From an uncultured Fibrobacter sp. (GTDB lineage Bacteria > Fibrobacterota > Fibrobacteria > Fibrobacterales > Fibrobacteraceae): 64,000 bases of DNA. Below are positions 59,358-64,000 of this stretch, piece by piece. The DNA lies in the NCBI GenBank assembly GCA_900313675.1, contig OMSO01000002.1:62001-126000 (forward strand), read 5' to 3'. Within the stretch, counting starts at the first letter, position 1; every line of letters begins with the position of its first letter. Made by a program: the position numbers and the translations under genes. The notes under the pieces were generated by a model. That model was not told where the DNA came from. It saw only the letters and a program-made list of their open reading frames with translations, and did no database searches.

Positions 59358-61097
59358 ATGAGTATCGGCGGAATCACCTACAAGACAATCAACGGCAAGC
59401 GTTACGCTTACTACCAGTGGACGGAAAACGGTAAGCAGCGTAGTCGTCGTGTGAAAGACGAGGAATTTGCGGAACTTGCTGCGAAAATTGCGGCGGAACG
59501 AGCACAAAAGGATTCTCTGCGTGGCGTTTTGCAGGGAATGGTGGCGGAACCCGCTGCGGTTTATTCTGCCGCCCCGAATTTCAAGACCGATGTGAAAATC
59601 GGAGCCCAGTTGCCCCGTTTTTTCGCTTCTGTAATGAAGTGGAAAAAACGCGAGTGTTTTGCTACTCTTCACAACTATATCTATGGCGAAAACAATGACC
59701 GCGTCCTGATTCTGTATGGGCTGCGCCGTACGGGGAAGACGACTCTCGTTCGCCAACTTATGGGCGAAATGCCTGCCGAGATGCTTGCGAAAACGGCATT
59801 TGTTCAGTTGAGTTCCCGCCATTCGCTTGCTGATGTCAATCACGATCTCAAGTTGCTGGAATCGCTCGGCTACCGCTACGTGTTTATTGACGAAGTGACC
59901 ATGCTCAGCGATTTTATTGAGGGCGCTGCGCTGTTCTCCGATGTGTTTGCGGCAGGTGGCATGAAGGTAGTCCTTTCGGGGACGGATTCCTTGGGGTTTG
60001 TCTTTTCTGAAGACGAACAGCTTTATGACCGTTGCATTTTGCTGCACACGACCTTTATCCCATATCGTGAATTTGAGAATGTCCTTGGTGTAGCGGGGAT
60101 TGACAAGTTCATTGAGTTCGGCGGTACCATGAGCATGGGTGGCACGAACTACAATATGGACAAGTTTACTTTTGCGACGAAAGAGAGCGCGGACGATTAT
60201 GTGGATTCCGCCATTGCCCGCAATATTCAGCATTCCTTGAAGTGCTATCAGCACGAGGGACATTTTCGCTCGTTGCAAGAACTCTATGACGCGGGGGAGC
60301 TGACGAATTCGATTAATCGCATCGTGGAGGACGTGAATCACCGCTTTACGATAGAGGTGTTGACAAGAACGTTTAAGTCAGGCGACTTGAGCCGTTCCGC
60401 ACAGAATCTGCGTCGCGACAGGTTCAGACCCACGGATGTCTTGGATAGGGTTGATATAGGTGCGGTAACGAAGAGGCTTAAGCATCTTTTGCAGATTCGT
60501 GATAAGGCGGAACTGTCTGTCGGAATAGGCGAGGCTCACCGTGCGGAGATTAAGGAATATTTGGACTTGTTGGACCTTACGTGCGACATCGATGTGGTAA
60601 ACATGTCGAATTTGAATGCGCGTATGTCGCGTACAGTTCTTTCGCAGCCGGGGCTTCGTTACGCTCAGGCGTCAGCGCTTATCCAGAGCTTGTTGCTCGA
60701 CGAGACGTTCAGGAATGTTCCGATAGCCGAGCGCATGTCCATCGAAAAACGAATTCTTGACGAGATTCGTGGTCGCATGATGGAAGAAATTGTATTGCTC
60801 GAGACCAAGATGGCTAGGCCCGAAAAGCAAGTTTTTCAGTTGCAGTTTGCCGTCGGTGAATTCGATATGGTGGTGTTTGACCCGAAAAACGCCTGCTGCG
60901 AAATCTACGAAATCAAGCACAGCGACCAGGTGGCCAAGGAACAGTGCCGTCACTTGCTGGACGCAAAAAAATGCGCCGATACGGAATTCCGCTACGGCAA
61001 GATTTTGAGCAAAAGCATAATATACCGAGGCCCCGCGGGAGCGCTCGGTAATATTAACTATCTGAATGTCGAGGAATATTTAAAGGGCTTGGCCTAG
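59358..61097 (+). CDS. AAA-type ATPase with C-terminal PD-(D/E)XK-like domain (DUF4143-like)
   Basis: 579 residues. The N-terminal ~45 residues (ITYKTINGKRYAYYQWTENG) look like a DNA-binding or AP2/integrase-arm-like segment. The ATPase domain has Walker A YGLRRTGKTTLVRQL and Walker B RYVFIDEVTML, with a sensor-like LSGTDS. The C-terminal half resembles DUF4143 with a nuclease-like core (FAVGEFDMVVFDP, EIYEIKHSDQ: D...ExK). Such proteins are common and variable in gut bacteria, and their role is not established. The gene has its own promoter-operator and overlaps the convergent argC by 4 nt. It may be horizontally acquired or part of a defence or mobile system; that is inference. Confidence 0.75.
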   Translation: MSIGGITYKTINGKRYAYYQWTENGKQRSRRVKDEEFAELAAKIAAERAQKDSLRGVLQGMVAEPAAVYSAAPNFKTDVKIGAQLPRFFASVMKWKKRECFATLHNYIYGENNDRVLILYGLRRTGKTTLVRQLMGEMPAEMLAKTAFVQLSSRHSLADVNHDLKLLESLGYRYVFIDEVTMLSDFIEGAALFSDVFAAGGMKVVLSGTDSLGFVFSEDEQLYDRCILLHTTFIPYREFENVLGVAGIDKFIEFGGTMSMGGTNYNMDKFTFATKESADDYVDSAIARNIQHSLKCYQHEGHFRSLQELYDAGELTNSINRIVEDVNHRFTIEVLTRTFKSGDLSRSAQNLRRDRFRPTDVLDRVDIGAVTKRLKHLLQIRDKAELSVGIGEAHRAEIKEYLDLLDLTCDIDVVNMSNLNARMSRTVLSQPGLRYAQASALIQSLLLDETFRNVPIAERMSIEKRILDEIRGRMMEEIVLLETKMARPEKQVFQLQFAVGEFDMVVFDPKNACCEIYEIKHSDQVAKEQCRHLLDAKKCADTEFRYGKILSKSIIYRGPAGALGNINYLNVEEYLKGLA

Positions 61098-62059
61098 ACC
61101 AGGCTAATTCCTTCGTCAAGTCCGAGGGCGATGTTCATGTTCTGGATGGCGGCGCCGCTGGCACCCTTGCCCAGGTTGTCGATAATCGTCGTCACCTGCA
61201 TCACGGTTTCGTTGCCGAAAACCTGGATGCGGGCGTTGTTGGTGTCGTTACAGACGGTGGCGTCAAGGCGACCGTTGAACAGCACGGGGGCGGCTTCGTA
61301 GGGCATCACCTTCACAAAGCGGCAGCCTTCGTAATGCTTCGCCAAAATTTCGGTAAGGCCTTCCGGGCCCACCTTCTTGGTGAGTTCGTTTGCGAAGATG
61401 GCGACGGTCACGGCCATACCCTTGTAGTATGGCCCAAGCACCGGATTGAAGAACGGCGTGTTTTCAAGTTCGCAGTATTTTTTCATCTCGGGGAGGTGCT
61501 TGTGTGCGAGCGCAAGCGCGTACGGGGCCGGAGCCATGATGGCCTTCGATTCGCCGGCAGCGTGTGCAAGTGCCGCTGCGTCCTCGTATTCGGCGATGAG
61601 CTTCTTGCCTCCGCCGGAATAGCCGGTAATGCTGTAGGCGGCGAGGTTCGCGCTCTTCGGGAGAATTCCTGCTGCGACCAGCGGGTGCACGCCGAGAATG
61701 AATCCGGAGGCGTGACAGCCGGGGTTCGCGATACGCTTGGCCTTCGCGATGGCTTCGCGCTGGGCGGCGGAGAGTTCCGGCATGCCGTAGGTCCAGGCAG
61801 GGTTCACGCGATGTGCCGTAGAGGCGTCTATGACGCAGGTGTCCGGGTTTTCGCAGAGGGCGGCACTTTCGATGGCGGCTGCGTCGGGCAGACACAGGAA
61901 CGTCACGTCGGACTCGTTGATGAGCCTCTTGCGTTCGGCAGTATCCTTGCGGAGTTCGGGGGCAATGCGCAACACTTCGACATCGCTACGCTTCGCGAGC
62001 CGTTCATAAATCTGCAGGCCTGTGGTTCCTGCTTCACCATCTACGAAAACTTTGAACAT
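61094..62059 (-). CDS. argC: N-acetyl-gamma-glutamyl-phosphate reductase, short (type 2) form
   Basis: 321 residues from ATG 62059 with AAGGA; the longer frame from 62170 runs into repeat sequence. It reduces N-acetylglutamyl phosphate in arginine synthesis. The start FKVFVDGEAGTTGLQIYERL is typical of type 2 AGPR. The catalytic Cys is in IANPGCHASGFILGVHPLV; SITGYSGGGKKLIAEYE and the C-terminal NLGKGASGAAIQNMNIALGL are typical. No other arg genes are nearby. Confidence 0.95.
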   Translation of the reverse strand: MFKVFVDGEAGTTGLQIYERLAKRSDVEVLRIAPELRKDTAERKRLINESDVTFLCLPDAAAIESAALCENPDTCVIDASTAHRVNPAWTYGMPELSAAQREAIAKAKRIANPGCHASGFILGVHPLVAAGILPKSANLAAYSITGYSGGGKKLIAEYEDAAALAHAAGESKAIMAPAPYALALAHKHLPEMKKYCELENTPFFNPVLGPYYKGMAVTVAIFANELTKKVGPEGLTEILAKHYEGCRFVKVMPYEAAPVLFNGRLDATVCNDTNNARIQVFGNETVMQVTTIIDNLGKGASGAAIQNMNIALGLDEGISLV

Positions 62060-62079
62060 GGTTTTTCCTTCGGAAAAAG

Positions 62080-62225
62080 GTTTTGAGGACGCACCTGCGG
62101 TGCTTTGAGGTGTGAGGTCGGCACTCCGTGCCTTTGGGTTTGCGCCTATGGCGCGATTATTTTTGCTCAAAGGGAGCCTTGGCGACCGTGCTCATACCCC
62201 AAAGGGGCGAAAGCCCCGTGCTCAT
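62080..62225. repeat. GC-rich modular hairpin repeat upstream of argC
   Basis: GCACCTGCGGTGCTTTGAGG, TGAGGTCGGCACTCCGTGCC, GCGCCTATGGCGCGATTA, CTCAAAGGGAGCC with GGCGACCG and GGGGCGAAAGCCCCG. Modules are in the same order as at 32007-32160. It covers most of the space between ychJ and argC. Confidence 0.8.
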
Positions 62226-62230
62226 GCCTA

Positions 62231-62728
<498 letters not shown>

Positions 62729-62818
62729 AATATAATCCTTGTGTTTGGGTTTTAATCAAAAATATAATTCTCTCGTCTCTCGTCTGTAGGCACGGTAGTG
62801 CCGTTCTCTCGTCTAAAA

Positions 62819-63439
62819 TTACACGACCTTTTTCATGAGCCAGAATTCTTCCTTGCCTTCGCGGCCAGGAATGCTGTTTACGGGCTTGATGCGTTCCACG
62901 ATGTCGAAAACGCCGTCCAAGCGGGCCATGAGTTCGCCCTCGCTGGTGCAGTGGGGAGGCCCCTGCAGGGTCTTTCCGTTCATGAGGGGGTACATGAGGC
63001 AGATGAACAGGCCGTCGTCCTTGAGCATCTTGTAGCAGACTTCAAAAAATTCGTCGCGGCGGCCCGGGTGGATTGCCGAGAAGGTGCCGTAGTCATAGAC
63101 GATGTCGAACAGCTGGCCGCCACGCTTGGGGTCTTTGGGCGAGAGGGTGAACAGGTCCAGGTCCAGAGAGCGGAGGTTCTTGTACTTGCGGCTCAGGTGG
63201 TCCAGTTCATCTACGGCGGTAGGAGCGAAATCTACAGCCAGCACGTCGTGACCTTTATTAGCCCAGGCTTCGGCATCGTAGCCGAAACCCGCTCCAGGAA
63301 TCAGGACCGAGCCGGTAGCGGGGCAGGAAGGGTTCTTGAAGAATTCCAGGAGGGCGGGTGTCGCCTTCTTGAAATTCCAGTAGTCCTTTCCGTCCATGTA
63401 GAGGTTGTCCCAGAATTCGGGGAGGTTCTGCGTTAACAT
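62819..63439 (-). CDS. TPMT-type SAM-dependent methyltransferase
   Basis: 206 residues. The SAM-binding region is VLIPGAGFGYDAEAWANKGH, then DVLAVDFAPTAVDEL. FDIVYDYGTFSAIHPGRRDE and FICLMYPLMNGKTLQGPPHC match the thiopurine S-methyltransferase-type family. The WDNLYMDGKDYWNFKKATP start is also typical. Substrates of bacterial members include metalloids, thiols and small molecules, so the substrate is not assigned. It overlaps rlmN by 7 nt at its start. Confidence 0.82.
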   Translation of the reverse strand: MLTQNLPEFWDNLYMDGKDYWNFKKATPALLEFFKNPSCPATGSVLIPGAGFGYDAEAWANKGHDVLAVDFAPTAVDELDHLSRKYKNLRSLDLDLFTLSPKDPKRGGQLFDIVYDYGTFSAIHPGRRDEFFEVCYKMLKDDGLFICLMYPLMNGKTLQGPPHCTSEGELMARLDGVFDIVERIKPVNSIPGREGKEEFWLMKKVV

Positions 63440-64000
63440 GTTTTACCATCCTTTTTGTACGCGAGTTGTCCGCAGGCGGCCAAGATGTCTCGGCCCCTCG
63501 GGTTGCGGATCGTTATTTGAATTTCGGCGGCACGCACCTTGGCAAGGAAGTCTTCCACTTCTTCGGGGCTGGGCGCGTGCAGTGTGGGGTCGTCACCGTC
63601 GTTAAGCACGATGGCGTTCACCTTCACCCGGCGGGGGGCGCAAATGCGGATAAGTTCCTTGGCGGCCTTGGGGGTGCAGGTGATGTCCTTGATGAGGACG
63701 AATTCGAAAGTTACGTAGTTGTCGGTGCGGCGGATGTATTCGTCCACCGCTTCCAAAAGCTTTTCGATGGGCCAGGTCTTGTTGACCGGCATCACGGAGG
63801 AGCGGTATTCGTTGTTGGTGCTGTTCAGGCTTACCGCAAGGCAGCAGGGGGTGTTACGGTCCACCAGTTCCTTGATCTTGGGCACCACGCCGCTGGTGCT
63901 TACCGTCATGCGCTTGGAGCCCATGTTGAACAGGCTCTGGTTGTGGAGCGTGCAGCAGACCCGGTGTACGTTTTCGAGATTGTTCAGCGGTTCACCCATG
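63433..64000 (-). CDS. rlmN: Dual-specificity RNA methyltransferase RlmN, C-terminal part
   Basis: The last ~188 residues only; the N-terminus and the radical-SAM CxxxCxxC cluster lie outside the window. It methylates A2503 of 23S rRNA and A37 of some tRNAs. Visible motifs are GEPLNN, SKRMTVSTSGVVPKI, CLAVSLNSTNNEYRS, FEFVLIKDITCT and the terminal RNPRGRDILAACGQLA, which holds the conserved methyl-carrying Cys. KVNAIVLNDGDD replaces the usual NLIPxN. Overlaps the methyltransferase gene by 7 nt. Confidence 0.93.
   Translation of the reverse strand, partial: MGEPLNNLENVHRVCCTLHNQSLFNMGSKRMTVSTSGVVPKIKELVDRNTPCCLAVSLNSTNNEYRSSVMPVNKTWPIEKLLEAVDEYIRRTDNYVTFEFVLIKDITCTPKAAKELIRICAPRRVKVNAIVLNDGDDPTLHAPSPEEVEDFLAKVRAAEIQITIRNPRGRDILAACGQLAYKKDGKTC

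Overview
The window is a gene-dense bacterial chromosome segment that almost certainly comes from Fibrobacter (Fibrobacterota) or a close relative. The evidence is three protein families first named from Fibrobacter succinogenes: the FISUMP major paralogous domain (four genes, five domains), a fibro-slime protein, and a TIGR02147-type regulator. Serine-rich linkers and a type IX-secretion-like C-terminus fit the same origin. No tRNA, rRNA, CRISPR array, insertion sequence or prophage was seen.

Layout. 1-5035 (minus): the start of an unusual eukaryote-type hisA, a lipocalin-like secreted protein, and two tandem FISUMP lipoproteins. 5145-9342 (minus): rpsP, rimM, trmD, rplS and two cyclic-nucleotide-binding-like proteins. 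9466-16763: a membrane-anchored hypothetical protein, the fibro-slime protein, a GHKL-like/PAS-HD-GYP pair, a RluE-type pseudouridine synthase, and an HD/HAD pair. 16787-18858: two exported proteins, one with PDZ and a possible T9SS tail. 18898-26230 (minus): a CDKAL1-like tRNA methylthiotransferase, SpoIID-like protein, peptide deformylase, YajC, a sugar-nucleotide SDR, a fused AroK-AroB and AroE. 26331-31990: sufD, sufC and dnaG (minus), divergent from der and plsY (plus). 32180-37161: gpsA (plus), then a minus-strand gmd-rmd-GT4-flippase-like operon probably making a D-rhamnose glycan. 37204-45462: dnaE, lpxB, mutL and an unknown gene. 45463-50688: a candidate small RNA, a frameshifted thrC, a phosphohexomutase, a K/DE-repeat secreted protein and yebC. 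50839-56120 (minus): a TIGR02147 regulator with its lipoprotein partner, then obg, smpB and an amidase. 56478-61097: a MORN-FISUMP lipoprotein, a small FISUMP protein and an AAA+/nuclease gene. 61094-64000 (minus): argC, ychJ, a TPMT-like methyltransferase and the end of rlmN.

Much of the window serves translation and RNA (rpsP, rplS, rimM, trmD, def, smpB, obg, der, rlmN, RluE-like, MtaB-like), replication and repair (dnaG, dnaE, mutL), the envelope (lpxB, plsY, gpsA, amidase, SpoIID-like, rhamnose operon) and amino-acid synthesis (aroKB, aroE, argC, hisA, thrC).

The most notable patterns are as follows. (1) At least eleven genes, from lipoproteins to dnaE and dnaG, have a TA(T/A/C)ATT-like -10 box only 6-8 nt before the start codon and no Shine-Dalgarno, which suggests frequent leaderless transcription. 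(2) Two families of degenerate intergenic repeats recur: a TAGGATC/TAGGGG telomere-like family and a GC-rich hairpin family. (3) A possible small RNA with a C-rich, anti-Shine-Dalgarno-like loop lies near 45544-45680. (4) thrC carries a deletion plus frameshift at its 3' end.
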